The position numbers and the translations under genes are program-made. Shown in pieces: positions 44,189 through 53,084 of a stretch of 64,000 nucleotides of DNA (position 1 is its first letter; the number at the start of each line of letters is the position of its first letter). The DNA comes from Streptomyces werraensis (GTDB lineage: Bacteria > Actinomycetota > Actinomycetes > Streptomycetales > Streptomycetaceae), in NCBI GenBank assembly GCA_014656175.1, contig BNBX01000002.1:748776-812775 (forward strand). Reading direction: 5' to 3'. The notes under the pieces were generated by a model, which saw only the letters and a program-made list of their open reading frames with translations, searched no databases and was not told the origin of the DNA.

Positions 44189-45070
44189 TCACCCTTGTCC
44201 GCCGCGGTGCAGCCGGTCGCCGCCCGCCAGGATCGCCGCCGCGAGCGCGTCCGCCGCGCCCTGCGCCGAAGGCCGCCGCCGGCCGTGCACCACCACGAAG
44301 TCCACCGAGCCCGGCTCCGGCAGCCCCGCCCGCTCCGGCACCCGCACCAGCCCCGGCGGGATCAGCCCGCGCGCGTGCACCATCACCCCGAGCCCCGCCC
44401 GCGCCGCCGCGACCAGACCGTTGAGGCTGCCGCTGCTGCACACGATCCGCCACTGCCGCCCCTCCCGCTCCAGCGCCCGCAGCGCCAGGTCCCGGGTGAT
44501 GCCCGGGGGCGGATAGACGATCAGCGGCACCGGGCGGTGCGGGTCGAGCCGCAGACCCGGCGCGCCGATCCACACCAGCTCGTCCTGCCACACCAGCCGG
44601 TGCGGGTCCTGACGTGGGTCCTCCGGCCGCCGCTTGGCCAGCACCAGGTCGAGCCGGCCCGCGGCGAGCTGCTCGTGCAGGGTGCCCGACAGCTCCACCG
44701 TCAGCTCCAGGTCGACCTCGGGGTGCTCGTGCCGGAACCGTTCGAGGATCTCCGGCAGCCGGGTCAGCACGAAGTCCTCGGACGCCCCGAACCGCAGCCG
44801 TCCGCGCAGCCGGGTGCCGGTGAAGAACTGCGCCGCCTGCTCGTGCACGTCGAGGATGCGGCGCGCGAAGCCGAGCATCGCCTCACCGTCCTCGGTCAGC
44901 TCCACCGAGTGGGTGTCCCGGGTGAACAGCTGCCGCCCGGTGGCCTCCTCCAGCCGCCGCACGTGCTGGCTCACCGTCGACTGGCGCAGACCCAGCCGCC
45001 GTGCCGCCTGCGTGAAGCTCAGCGTCTGCGCCACGGACAGGAAGGTCCGCAGATGGGCCGGCTCGTACAT
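44189..45070 (-). CDS. LysR-family transcriptional regulator
   Basis: 293 residues. HTH at the start: HLRTFLSVAQTLSFTQAARR, LGLRQSTVSQHVRRLEEATG; then RQLFTRDTHSVELTEDGEAM and an LTTR effector domain. ATG at 45070 is the family start; an upstream ATG (45109) is also in frame. A TAGGCT -10-like box lies only eight bases upstream, which would give a leaderless message. It is divergent from the BASS transporter gene and probably controls it. Confidence 0.88.
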   Translation of the reverse strand: MYEPAHLRTFLSVAQTLSFTQAARRLGLRQSTVSQHVRRLEEATGRQLFTRDTHSVELTEDGEAMLGFARRILDVHEQAAQFFTGTRLRGRLRFGASEDFVLTRLPEILERFRHEHPEVDLELTVELSGTLHEQLAAGRLDLVLAKRRPEDPRQDPHRLVWQDELVWIGAPGLRLDPHRPVPLIVYPPPGITRDLALRALEREGRQWRIVCSSGSLNGLVAAARAGLGVMVHARGLIPPGLVRVPERAGLPEPGSVDFVVVHGRRRPSAQGAADALAAAILAGGDRLHRGGQG

Positions 45071-45091
45071 GCCCGGCAGCCTACCCCGGTC

Positions 45092-45111
45092 ATCACAGGA
45101 TGCGATCACAG
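45092..45111. promoter_or_regulatory. Direct repeat in the LysR/transporter intergenic region
   Basis: ATCACAG at 45092-45098 and again at 45105-45111, a 13-base step, just upstream of the LysR -10-like box. It may be part of the LysR binding site. The overlapping stretch also shows a T-N11-A spacing. Confidence 0.35.
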
Positions 45112-45248
45112 TGAGAGCGGTGTACGGGATTCCCGATCACGGAAGCGAGGAGCAGGATGGAGCGGGGACCCCTTGTCCCCGGCCGTCCGGGGCACCCGTC
45201 ACGGGGAACCGCACCGCCGAGCACACACACCCGAGCACGTGGAGCACC

Positions 45249-46289
45249 GTGAAACGCCCGCACTGGCCGCGCCGGCTGCCGATCGACCCGTACATCACGC
45301 TCCTGCTCGGCACGGTGGGCGTGGCCGCGCTGCTGCCCGCCCGGGGCACCGGCGCGGACGTCGCCTCCGGCGCCTCCACCGCCGCGATCGCGTTCCTGTT
45401 CTTCCTCTACGGCGCCCGCCTCTCCACCCGTGAGGCGCTCGACGGCCTCAAGCACTGGCGGCTCCACGTCACCGTCCTGGCCTGCACGTTCGTCCTCTTC
45501 CCGCTGCTGGGCCTGGCCTCCCGCGGGCTCGTCCCGGTGTTCCTCAGCGACCCGCTGTACCAGGGGCTGCTGTTCTGCACCCTGGTCCCGTCCACCATCC
45601 AGTCGTCGATCGCGTTCACCTCGATCGCCCGCGGCAACGTTCCCGCCGCGATCTGCGCCGGCTCGTTCTCCTCGCTGGCCGGCATCGTCGTCACCCCGCT
45701 GCTCGCGGCGGCGCTGCTCGGCGGCAGCGTGGGCGGCTTCTCCGGCGACTCGGCGGTGAAGATCGTGCTCCAGCTGCTGGTGCCGTTCCTCGCCGGGCAG
45801 TTCACCCGCCGCTGGACCGGCGGTTTCGTCGCCCGCCACCGCAAGGTGCTGGGGCTCGTGGACCGCGGCTCCATCCTGCTCGTCGTCTACACCGCGTTCA
45901 GCGAGGGCATGGTGCAGGGCGTCTGGAGCCAGGTGAGCCCCGGCCGGCTCGGCGGACTGCTCGTCGTCGAGGCCGTGCTGCTCGCCGTGATGCTGGCGCT
46001 CACCTGGTACGGCGCCAGGGGCCTCGGCTTCGGCCGGGAGGACCGCATCGCCATCCAGTTCGCCGGGTCGAAGAAGTCGCTGGCCGCCGGACTGCCCATG
46101 GCGAGCGTGCTGTTCGGCGCGCACGCCTCGCTGGCCGTGCTGCCGCTGATGCTGTTCCACCAGATGCAGCTCATGGTCTGCGCGGTCATCGCCAAGCGCC
46201 GCTCCAAGGACCCCGTCCCCGGGGTCACTGCGGAGGACCGAGCCGCACCGTCACGAACCGAGGCCGGTACAGCGACACGTTCCGGCTGA
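45249..46289 (+). CDS. Bile acid:sodium symporter (BASS)-type transporter
   Basis: 346 residues, about ten hydrophobic segments, for example YITLLLGTVGVAALLPARG, IAFLFFLYGARLSTREAL and VTVLACTFVLFPLLGLASRG. Marks of the SBF-like group: LVPSTIQSSIAFTSIARGN, AAICAGSFSSLAGIVVTPLL, and FAGSKKSLAAGLPMASVLFG. Substrate unknown; relatives carry organic acids. GTG 45249 follows GGAG by four bases. The last 65 bases overlap the convergent secreted-protein gene. Confidence 0.88.
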   Translation: MKRPHWPRRLPIDPYITLLLGTVGVAALLPARGTGADVASGASTAAIAFLFFLYGARLSTREALDGLKHWRLHVTVLACTFVLFPLLGLASRGLVPVFLSDPLYQGLLFCTLVPSTIQSSIAFTSIARGNVPAAICAGSFSSLAGIVVTPLLAAALLGGSVGGFSGDSAVKIVLQLLVPFLAGQFTRRWTGGFVARHRKVLGLVDRGSILLVVYTAFSEGMVQGVWSQVSPGRLGGLLVVEAVLLAVMLALTWYGARGLGFGREDRIAIQFAGSKKSLAAGLPMASVLFGAHASLAVLPLMLFHQMQLMVCAVIAKRRSKDPVPGVTAEDRAAPSRTEAGTATRSG

Positions 46290-47448
46290 GCATCGCCGCC
46301 GCCGCGGACGGCTCCAGCCAGTTCACGTCGTGGCTCAGCACCAGCCGCCCGTCGCCGCTCAGCCCGGGGTGCGCCTGCGGGTTGTAGGCGGCGGTGCCGG
46401 GCGCGGGCAGTGCCGGGGTGAACGCGCCCGCCGGACCGTGCCACGGCCCGGCCGGGGAGCACGCCCAGTACGCCGTCACCGTCGCCAGCCCCTCCGCGCC
46501 CGACGCCATCGTGAACAGCACGTACGTCCCGGCGTCCCGCGTCACCGTGAAGGCGCTGCCCACCCCTGTGCGCCGCCCGTCGCCCAGCACCGGCGCCGGA
46601 CGGGCGCGCGACCGCCAGCCCGAGCCGTCCCAGTACTCCCAGGCGGCCGGGTCGGCGAGACCTCCCTCGGGCACCCGGGCCACATGGGCGTGCGAGGCCG
46701 GGCGGGACGCGGGGCGCCCGTCGTCACCGCCGAACACGTACGTCCAGCCGTCCTCCTCGACCAGGCCGGCGCCGAACAGGACGCGGCGGGAGAGGTCGCC
46801 CACCTGCCGCTGGTCCAGCACCGTGGTCACCGATTCCAGGCGCAGGGCGGGCAGGGAGAGCGTGGCGACCTCGGTGGCGAGGGGCTCCCCGTAGATCCAC
46901 GGGGGGCTGCCGTGCTGCCGCACCCACAGCAGCACCCGCAGCACCCGCTCGGACGCGCCGGGGGAGCGCGGTTCGACCCGGGCGGCGACCGGCCAGCGCC
47001 AGCTCCCGGGCGCCGGGTCGGGGAAGAGCGGGGCGGGGAGGGTGGACTCGGGCCGGCCGCCGCGCATCACGACCGCCGAGTTGCGCACCAGCGGCGCGGT
47101 TGCGTCCCGCCATGAGTACGCCTCGCCGGCCGGGTTGGGCGGCCGGTGCACGCGGCCCAGGAACGTGTCGGAGAACAGCCACAGCAGCCGCCCGTCCGGC
47201 AGCCGCACCGAGTGCGTGCCGTCCCCGCCGGTCCAGTCGTCGGTGCGGGAGCCGTCGTCGCCGTAGCGGGCGAAGGCGGAGGTGAGCCGGGGTTCGGGCG
47301 CCCAGGAGACGACCGAGCGGGGCGCGCACTCCTCGCCGCGGCCGTCGTCCTCGGACCGGGCGGTGACCAGCACGGCCCCGAGGACCAGGACCAGCACCGC
47401 GGCGATCCCGGCCCCCGTCCGCCGCCGTGGCACGGTGTCGCCGGGCAC
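46225..47448 (-). CDS. Secreted or anchored DUF4185/DUF5005-like protein
   Basis: 407 residues. N-terminal membrane segment AGIAAVLVLVLGAVLVTARS after a PRRRTG charge, so anchored or secreted. The rest looks like a five-bladed propeller: HSVRLPDGRLLWLFSDTFLG, WRDATAPLVRNSAVVM, YVFGGDDGRPASRP, YVLFTMASGAEGLATVT and LSGDGRLVLSHDVNW. This pattern is that of DUF4185/DUF5005 proteins, related in shape to glycosidases; activity unknown. GTG 47448 is a guess; GTG 47433 is also possible. The 3' end overlaps the BASS transporter gene by 65 bases. Confidence 0.7.
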   Translation of the reverse strand: MPGDTVPRRRTGAGIAAVLVLVLGAVLVTARSEDDGRGEECAPRSVVSWAPEPRLTSAFARYGDDGSRTDDWTGGDGTHSVRLPDGRLLWLFSDTFLGRVHRPPNPAGEAYSWRDATAPLVRNSAVVMRGGRPESTLPAPLFPDPAPGSWRWPVAARVEPRSPGASERVLRVLLWVRQHGSPPWIYGEPLATEVATLSLPALRLESVTTVLDQRQVGDLSRRVLFGAGLVEEDGWTYVFGGDDGRPASRPASHAHVARVPEGGLADPAAWEYWDGSGWRSRARPAPVLGDGRRTGVGSAFTVTRDAGTYVLFTMASGAEGLATVTAYWACSPAGPWHGPAGAFTPALPAPGTAAYNPQAHPGLSGDGRLVLSHDVNWLEPSAAAAMLSRNVSLYRPRFVTVRLGPPQ

Positions 47449-47572
47449 GCCGGGTGACGTTAGCGGCAGCGGGGGGTGCCGGTCCACGGGGCCTCGGCCG
47501 AGGCGGGGCCCCGCGGCGCAGGGGGCGCTCCCCGCCGGGTGGGGCCCCGCCGCCGTGCAGCGAGGGGGGCGG

Positions 47573-48421
47573 TCAGGCCCGGACGGCCGCGGCCCGCAGG
47601 GCGATCCGCTCCTCACCCGCGTACACGTTCATGGAAGTGCCCCGCAGGAAGCCCACCAGGGTCATGCCGGTCTCCGCCGCCAGGTCCACGGCCAGCGAGG
47701 ACGGTGCCGAGACCGCCGCCAGCACGGGGATGCCGGCCATGACCGCCTTCTGCGCCAGCTCGAACGAGGCCCGCCCGGACACCATGAGGACCGTCCGCGA
47801 CAGCGGGAGCCTCCCGCTCTGCAGGGCGCGGCCGACCAGTTTGTCGACCGCGTTGTGCCGGCCCACGTCCTCCCGTACGTCGAGGAGTTCGCCGTGCTCG
47901 TCGAACAGGGCCGCCGCGTGCAGCCCGCCGGTGCGGTCGAAGACCCGCTGGGCCGCCCGCAGCCGGTCCGGCAGCTCGGCCAGCAGCTCCGGCGTCACCC
48001 GCAGCGGCGGGGTGTCCGCGATCGGGTGACGGGTCGTGGTGCGCACGGCGTCCAGGCTGGCCTTGCCGCACAGACCGCAGGACGAGGTGGTGTAGACGTT
48101 GCGCTCCAGGGTGATGTCCGGGACGGTCACCCCGGGCGCGGTCGTCACGTCGACCACGTTGTACGTGTTCGAGCCGTCGGCGGTGGCCCCGGCGCAGTAC
48201 ACGATGTTGCGCAGGTCCGAGGCCGCCGCCAGGACGCCCTCGCTGACCAGGAAGCCGGCCGCCAGCGCGAAGTCGTCGCCCGGGGTGCGCATGGTGATCG
48301 CCAGGGGTTTGCCGTTGAGCCGGATCTCCAGGGGTTCCTCGGCGACGAGCGTGTCCGGGCGGGTGGAGACCGCCCCGTCCCGGATGCGGATCACCTTGCG
48401 TCGTTCCGTGACTCGTCCCAT
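47573..48421 (-). CDS. fdhD: Formate dehydrogenase accessory sulfurtransferase FdhD
   Basis: 282 residues. [40 protein letters not shown], the Cys pair [34 protein letters not shown] and [19 protein letters not shown]. FdhD passes sulfur from IscS-type desulfurases to the molybdenum cofactor of formate dehydrogenase. The CxxC needed for this is present. Last gene of the five-gene fdh operon, 17 bases after the iron-sulfur subunit gene. ATG 48421 gives the family start. Confidence 0.94.
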   Translation of the reverse strand: MGRVTERRKVIRIRDGAVSTRPDTLVAEEPLEIRLNGKPLAITMRTPGDDFALAAGFLVSEGVLAAASDLRNIVYCAGATADGSNTYNVVDVTTAPGVTVPDITLERNVYTTSSCGLCGKASLDAVRTTTRHPIADTPPLRVTPELLAELPDRLRAAQRVFDRTGGLHAAALFDEHGELLDVREDVGRHNAVDKLVGRALQSGRLPLSRTVLMVSGRASFELAQKAVMAGIPVLAAVSAPSSLAVDLAAETGMTLVGFLRGTSMNVYAGEERIALRAAAVRA

Positions 48422-48438
48422 GTCCCTGTCCGTTCCGT

Positions 48439-49299
48439 TCAGTCCCGGTTCTGCACGTGCTGGTAGCCGAACCGGCCCTTGATGCACAGGTTGCCGTGGG
48501 TCACCGGGTTGTCGTGCGGCGACGTGACCTTCACGATCTCATTGTCCTGCACATGGAGCGTCAGGTTGCAGCCCACGCCGCAGTAGGCGCACACGGTCGT
48601 CGTGCGCGTCTGCCGCGACTCGTCCCACGTACCCGCCGCACGCATGTCGAACTCCGACGTGAACGACAACGCTCCCGTCGGGCACACCTCGATGCAGTTG
48701 CCGCAGTACACGCACGCCGAGTCGGGCAGGGGCGCGTCGTGCTCCACGGCGACACGGGCGTCGAAGCCACGCCCGGCCACCGAGATCGCGAAGGTGTTCT
48801 GCCACTGGTCGCCGCAGGCGTCGACGCACTTGTAGCAGAGGATGCACTTGCCGTAGTCGCGGACGTAGAGGTCGTTGTCGACGCGGGGCTCCTCGTTCAC
48901 CCGGGCCGCGTCCGGGCCGAAGCGGTCCGGCTTCGCCTCGTACTCCTTCAGCCATTCGGCGACCCGGGGCGTCGTCGACAGGTCGACCGAGGAGGCGAGC
49001 AGTTCCAGGACGACCTTGCGGCTGTGCCGGGCCCGTTCGGTGCCGGTGCGCACCTCCATGCCCGCCTCGGCCTTGCGCGAGCAGGCCGGGACCAGGGTGC
49101 GCGAGCCCTCGACCTCGACCACGCAGACCCGGCAGGCGTTCTTCGGGGTGAGCGTGTCGCCCTCGCACAGCGTCGGGATGTCCTTGCCGGCGGCCCGGCA
49201 GACGTCCAGGATCGTCGACCCCTCGGGCGCCCGCACCGGCTCCCCGTCCAGGGTGAACTCCAGCAGACGGCGGGGGATCCCCAGCGGTGTCACGGTCAT
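48439..49299 (-). CDS. Iron-sulfur part of formate dehydrogenase alpha subunit (split)
   Basis: 286 residues. Residues about 10-85 form a [2Fe-2S] ferredoxin domain ([20 protein letters not shown], then LVPACSRK); a His-Cys3-type region follows. Residues about 145-215 hold two 4Fe-4S sets ([31 protein letters not shown]). The last 55 residues are the Mo-oxidoreductase Fe4S4 domain ([19 protein letters not shown] and [12 protein letters not shown]). This is the N-terminal third of NAD-dependent formate dehydrogenase alpha (FdsA/FdhA type) made as its own protein; the remainder is encoded at 51159-53084. ATGA overlap with the NuoEF gene. Confidence 0.88.
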   Translation of the reverse strand: MTVTPLGIPRRLLEFTLDGEPVRAPEGSTILDVCRAAGKDIPTLCEGDTLTPKNACRVCVVEVEGSRTLVPACSRKAEAGMEVRTGTERARHSRKVVLELLASSVDLSTTPRVAEWLKEYEAKPDRFGPDAARVNEEPRVDNDLYVRDYGKCILCYKCVDACGDQWQNTFAISVAGRGFDARVAVEHDAPLPDSACVYCGNCIEVCPTGALSFTSEFDMRAAGTWDESRQTRTTTVCAYCGVGCNLTLHVQDNEIVKVTSPHDNPVTHGNLCIKGRFGYQHVQNRD

Positions 49300-51152
49300 T
49301 CGTACGCCCCCAGACGGTCGATGGCGGATTCCACGGCGTTCCACGCGGTCTGGCCCAGACCGCAGATCGAGGCGTCCCGCATCGCGCGCCCCACCTCGCG
49401 CAGCAGGGTGATGTCGGCGGCGGCGTCCGTGCCGGTGCGCTCGGCGATCCGGCGCAGCGCCTCCTCCTGGCGGACGGTGCCGACCCGGCACGGCACGCAC
49501 TGTCCGCAGGACTCGTCACGGAAGAACTCCGCGATGCGCAGCAGCAGGCGGGGGAGCGGGACGGTGTCGTCGAAGGCCATGACGACACCGGAGCCCAGGG
49601 TGGTGCCGGCTTCCCGGGTGCCTTCGAAGGTGAGCGGAATGTCCAGCTCGTCGGGGCGGACGAAGCCGCCGGCGGCCCCGCCCAGCAGCACCGCCCGCAG
49701 ACCGTCCCGTACGCCGGCGAGCGTGAGGAGTTCCCCGAGCGTGGCGCCGAACGGCAGCTCGTAGACCCCCGGGCGGGCCACGCTGCCCGAGACGCAGAAC
49801 AGCTTGGGGCCGGTGGACGCGCCGGTGCCGATCGCCGCGTACGCCTGCGCCCCCAGCGTGAGGATCGGCAGGACGTTGACCAGCGTCTCCACGTTGTTCG
49901 CGACGGTCGGCTTGCCGAACAGGCCCTTCTCCACCGGGAACGGCGGCTTGGAGCGCGGCTCGCCCCGGAAGCCCTCGATCGAGTTGAACAGCGCCGTCTC
50001 CTCGCCGCAGATGTACGCGCCCGCGCCGCGCCGGATCTCGATGTCGAAGGAGAGCCCCTGGCCCAGGATGTCGTCGCCGAGGAGACCGCGGGCGCGGGCC
50101 TGCGCGATCGCGTGCTCCATGCGTTCCAGGGCGCGCGGGTACTCGCCGCGCAGATAGAGGTGACCGCGCCGGGCGCCGGTCGCGTACGCCGCGATCGTCA
50201 TGGCCTCCACCAGCGCGTACGGGTCGCCCTCCATCAGCACGCGGTCCTTGAAGGTGCCCGGCTCGGACTCGTCGGCGTTGCAGACGAGGTGGTGCGGCTG
50301 GTCCGGCTGGGAGGCGGTGGCCTGCCACTTGCGGCCGGTGGGGAAGGCCGCGCCGCCACGGCCCAGCAGCCCGGAGTCGGTCACCTCCCGGATCACCCCG
50401 GCGGGACCGAGCGCGAAGGCGCGGCGCAGCGCGGTGTACCCGCCGTGCGCCCGGTAGTCGTCCAGGCCGGCGGGGTCCACCGTGCCGACACGGCCCAGCA
50501 GGAGGAGGCCGGGGTCGGGTGCCTGGGGGACCGCCAGGGCGGCCGCGGGCTCCTCGGGAGCGTTCTCGGGGGTGAGCGCCGCGCGGACCACGGTGTCGGG
50601 GGTGGCGGGGGCGGACACGGCGGTCGCCCGTGGCGTCCCGCCGTCGGCCGCCGCACGGGCCGCGTCCTCCCCGGCCCGCACCACCAGCGTCGCCGGAGCC
50701 CGCTCGCACAGGCCCAGGCACGGACTGCGCTCCACCTTCACGCCCGACTCCGGGCCCAGGCGCGCCTCCACCGCCTGGCACAGCTTCGGTGCGCCCGCCG
50801 CCGCACACGCCAGGTCCGTGCACACGTGCAGCACGGTGGCCGGGCGCGGACGGACGGAGAACATGGCGTAGAACGTCGCCACCCCGTACGCCTCGGACGG
50901 CGGGACCGTCAGCCGGCGGCACAGATAGTCCAGGCCGCCCTCGCTGATCCAGCCGACCCGGTCGTTGAGCGCGTGCAGCCCCGGCAGCAGAAGGTCGCGG
51001 CGGTCACGCGCGGCCCGTCCGCCGCGCGCCCACCTCAGGTCCGCGTCGGAGCGGTCGGCGCCCTCCCAGGACGACTCGGGCGGCCCGAGCAGGGCGTCGA
51101 CGGCGGCGCGCTCCTCGTCCGTCGGTCCGCTGTCGCCGAAACGCAGGTCCAC
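49296..51152 (-). CDS. NuoE-NuoF fusion, formate dehydrogenase beta/gamma subunit
   Basis: 618 residues. Residues about 55-165 are NuoE-like ([44 protein letters not shown], the [2Fe-2S] cysteines). Residues about 215-618 are NuoF-like: [17 protein letters not shown] for [27 protein letters not shown], and [19 protein letters not shown] for the 4Fe-4S cluster. It takes electrons from the alpha subunit to NAD+. Fusions of NuoE and NuoF occur in soluble NAD-dependent formate dehydrogenases. GTG start follows GAGGTGAGCGAG, six bases after the catalytic subunit stop. Confidence 0.92.
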   Translation of the reverse strand: MDLRFGDSGPTDEERAAVDALLGPPESSWEGADRSDADLRWARGGRAARDRRDLLLPGLHALNDRVGWISEGGLDYLCRRLTVPPSEAYGVATFYAMFSVRPRPATVLHVCTDLACAAAGAPKLCQAVEARLGPESGVKVERSPCLGLCERAPATLVVRAGEDAARAAADGGTPRATAVSAPATPDTVVRAALTPENAPEEPAAALAVPQAPDPGLLLLGRVGTVDPAGLDDYRAHGGYTALRRAFALGPAGVIREVTDSGLLGRGGAAFPTGRKWQATASQPDQPHHLVCNADESEPGTFKDRVLMEGDPYALVEAMTIAAYATGARRGHLYLRGEYPRALERMEHAIAQARARGLLGDDILGQGLSFDIEIRRGAGAYICGEETALFNSIEGFRGEPRSKPPFPVEKGLFGKPTVANNVETLVNVLPILTLGAQAYAAIGTGASTGPKLFCVSGSVARPGVYELPFGATLGELLTLAGVRDGLRAVLLGGAAGGFVRPDELDIPLTFEGTREAGTTLGSGVVMAFDDTVPLPRLLLRIAEFFRDESCGQCVPCRVGTVRQEEALRRIAERTGTDAAADITLLREVGRAMRDASICGLGQTAWNAVESAIDRLGAYE

Positions 51153-51158
51153 GCTCGC

Positions 51159-53084
51159 TCACCTCACGTGTGTCGGGGCCGGGAGCTTGTCGATCCGGAT
51201 CGCCGACGCCTTGAACTCCGCCGTCCCCGCGATCGGGCAGTTCGCCTCGATCGTCAGCTGGTTGGTGTCCACCTCGTCGGGAAAGTGGAACGTCATGAAC
51301 GCGAGCCCCGGCCGCAGCGCGGGGTCCACCCACACCGGCGCCCGCACGGACCCGCGCCGTGAGGTCACCAGTACCTCCTCGCCCACCGCGACCCCGTACC
51401 GCTCGGCGTCCTCGGGGGAGAGCTCGACGTACTCGCCGCGCCGCAGCGGGGAGGCGAAACTGCCGCTCTGCACACCGGTGTTGTAGGAGTCCAGGCGCCG
51501 TCCGGTGGTGAGCCGGACCGGGTAGCGCTCGTCGGTGAGGTCCACCGGCGGGTCGTGCTGCACGATCCCGAACGGCGCGGGCCGGCCCCGGCGTCCGGGG
51601 TCCTTCTCCCACAGCCGGCCGTGCAGGTACGGCGGTTCCAGCCGGTCGGTGCTCGGGCACGGCCACTGGATCCCCTGGTGCTCCTCGAGCCGCTCGTACG
51701 TCATGCCGTGGTGGTCCGGGGAGACCGCGCGCAGCTCGTTCCACACGGCCTCGGCGCCGTCGTACTTCCAGTCGTGGCCGAGGCGTCCGGCGAGGTCGCA
51801 GAGGATGTCGATGTCCTCGCGGGCCTCGCCGGGCGGGGTCACGGCCCGGCGCACGCGCTGCACCCGGCGTTCGCTGTTGGTGGTGGTGCCCTCGGTCTCG
51901 GCCCAGCCGGCCGTCGCGGGCAGCACCACGTCGGCCAGTCCGGCGGTCTTCGTCAGGAAGATGTCCTGCACCACCAGGAAGTCCAGCTCCTTGAGCCGGC
52001 GCACGGCCTGGTCGCTGTCCGCCTCCGACTGGGCCGGGTTCTCGCCGATGCAGTAGACGGCACGCAGCGACCCGTCCTCCATCGCCTCGAACATCTCCGT
52101 CAGCGTCATCCCGTACCGGGGCTGGATGACGGTGTCCCAGGCGGACTCGAACTTGGCGCGCACGCCCGCGTCGAGGAGGTCCTGGAAGCCGGGCAGCCGG
52201 TTGGGGATCGCGCCCATGTCGCCGCCGCCCTGCACGTTGTTCTGCCCGCGGAGCGGCTGGAGCCCCGAGCCGTAGCGGCCCACGTGCCCCGTCAGCAGTG
52301 CCAGGTTGATCAGGGCGCGCACGTTGTCGGTGCCGTTGTGGTGCTCGGTGATGCCCAGCGTCCAGCACAGCTGGGCGCGTTCGGCGCGGGCGTAGGCGTG
52401 CGCCAGCTCCCGGATCGCGGCGGCCGGGACGCCGGTCACCTTCTCGGCGAGGGAGAGCGTCCAGGGCTCGACCAGCGCCCTGTACTCCTCGTAGCCGGTG
52501 GTGGCGCGCCGCACGAACGCCTCGTTGACCAGGCCGGCGTGGATGATCTCGCGGCCGATCGCGTGGGCCATCGCGATGTCCGTGCCGACGTTCAGCCCGA
52601 GCCAGCTCTCCGCCCACTCCGCGGTGGACGTCCGGCGCGGGTCGACCGCGTACATCCGGGCGCCGCCCCGGATGCCCTTGAGCACGTGCTGGAAGAAGAT
52701 CGGGTGCGCGAATCGGGCGTTGGAGCCCCACATCACGATGACGTCGGTGTGCTCCACCTCCTCGTACGACGACGTGCCGCCGCCCGAGCCGAACGCCGCC
52801 GACAGTCCGGCGACCGAGGGCGCGTGGCAGGTCCGGTTGCAGGAGTCGACGTTGTTGGTGCCCATCACGACCCGGGCGAACTTCTGGGCCACGTAGTTCA
52901 TCTCGTTGGTGGCGCGGGAGCAGGAGAACATGCCGAACGCGCCGCGCGCCGCCTCCAGTGCGCGCGCGGTGCGGTCCAGCGCCTCGTCCCAGGTGGCCCT
53001 GCGGAACGGCTCGTCCCGTGAGTCGCGGACGAGGGGGTGGGTGAGGCGGGTGTAGGTCTTCGGGGTCCGGTCGCGTTTCCTCAT
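51159..53084 (-). CDS. Formate dehydrogenase catalytic subunit, C-terminal part (split)
   Basis: 641 residues. Molybdopterin domain without its N-terminal Fe4S4 domain: RLTHPLVRDSRDEPFRRATW start, then VDSCNRTCHAPSVAGLSAAF, where Cys after Thr is the likely Mo ligand (Cys, not Sec) followed by the conserved His; VIVMWGSNARFAHPIFF, LPLRGQNNVQGGGDMGA-type region, and a molybdopterin dinucleotide-binding end (YPVRLTTGRRLDSYNTGVQS). Oxidises formate to CO2. The missing N-terminal part is the separate protein at 48439-49299. ATGA overlap with the ketopantoate reductase-like gene. Confidence 0.9.
   Translation of the reverse strand: MRKRDRTPKTYTRLTHPLVRDSRDEPFRRATWDEALDRTARALEAARGAFGMFSCSRATNEMNYVAQKFARVVMGTNNVDSCNRTCHAPSVAGLSAAFGSGGGTSSYEEVEHTDVIVMWGSNARFAHPIFFQHVLKGIRGGARMYAVDPRRTSTAEWAESWLGLNVGTDIAMAHAIGREIIHAGLVNEAFVRRATTGYEEYRALVEPWTLSLAEKVTGVPAAAIRELAHAYARAERAQLCWTLGITEHHNGTDNVRALINLALLTGHVGRYGSGLQPLRGQNNVQGGGDMGAIPNRLPGFQDLLDAGVRAKFESAWDTVIQPRYGMTLTEMFEAMEDGSLRAVYCIGENPAQSEADSDQAVRRLKELDFLVVQDIFLTKTAGLADVVLPATAGWAETEGTTTNSERRVQRVRRAVTPPGEAREDIDILCDLAGRLGHDWKYDGAEAVWNELRAVSPDHHGMTYERLEEHQGIQWPCPSTDRLEPPYLHGRLWEKDPGRRGRPAPFGIVQHDPPVDLTDERYPVRLTTGRRLDSYNTGVQSGSFASPLRRGEYVELSPEDAERYGVAVGEEVLVTSRRGSVRAPVWVDPALRPGLAFMTFHFPDEVDTNQLTIEANCPIAGTAEFKASAIRIDKLPAPTHVR

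Noticed and set aside
48439..53084. Frameshift or assembly error splitting formate dehydrogenase
   Set aside because: The two parts are separated by a full NuoEF gene, are in a different order from the fused protein, and each has good start, stop and coupling signals.
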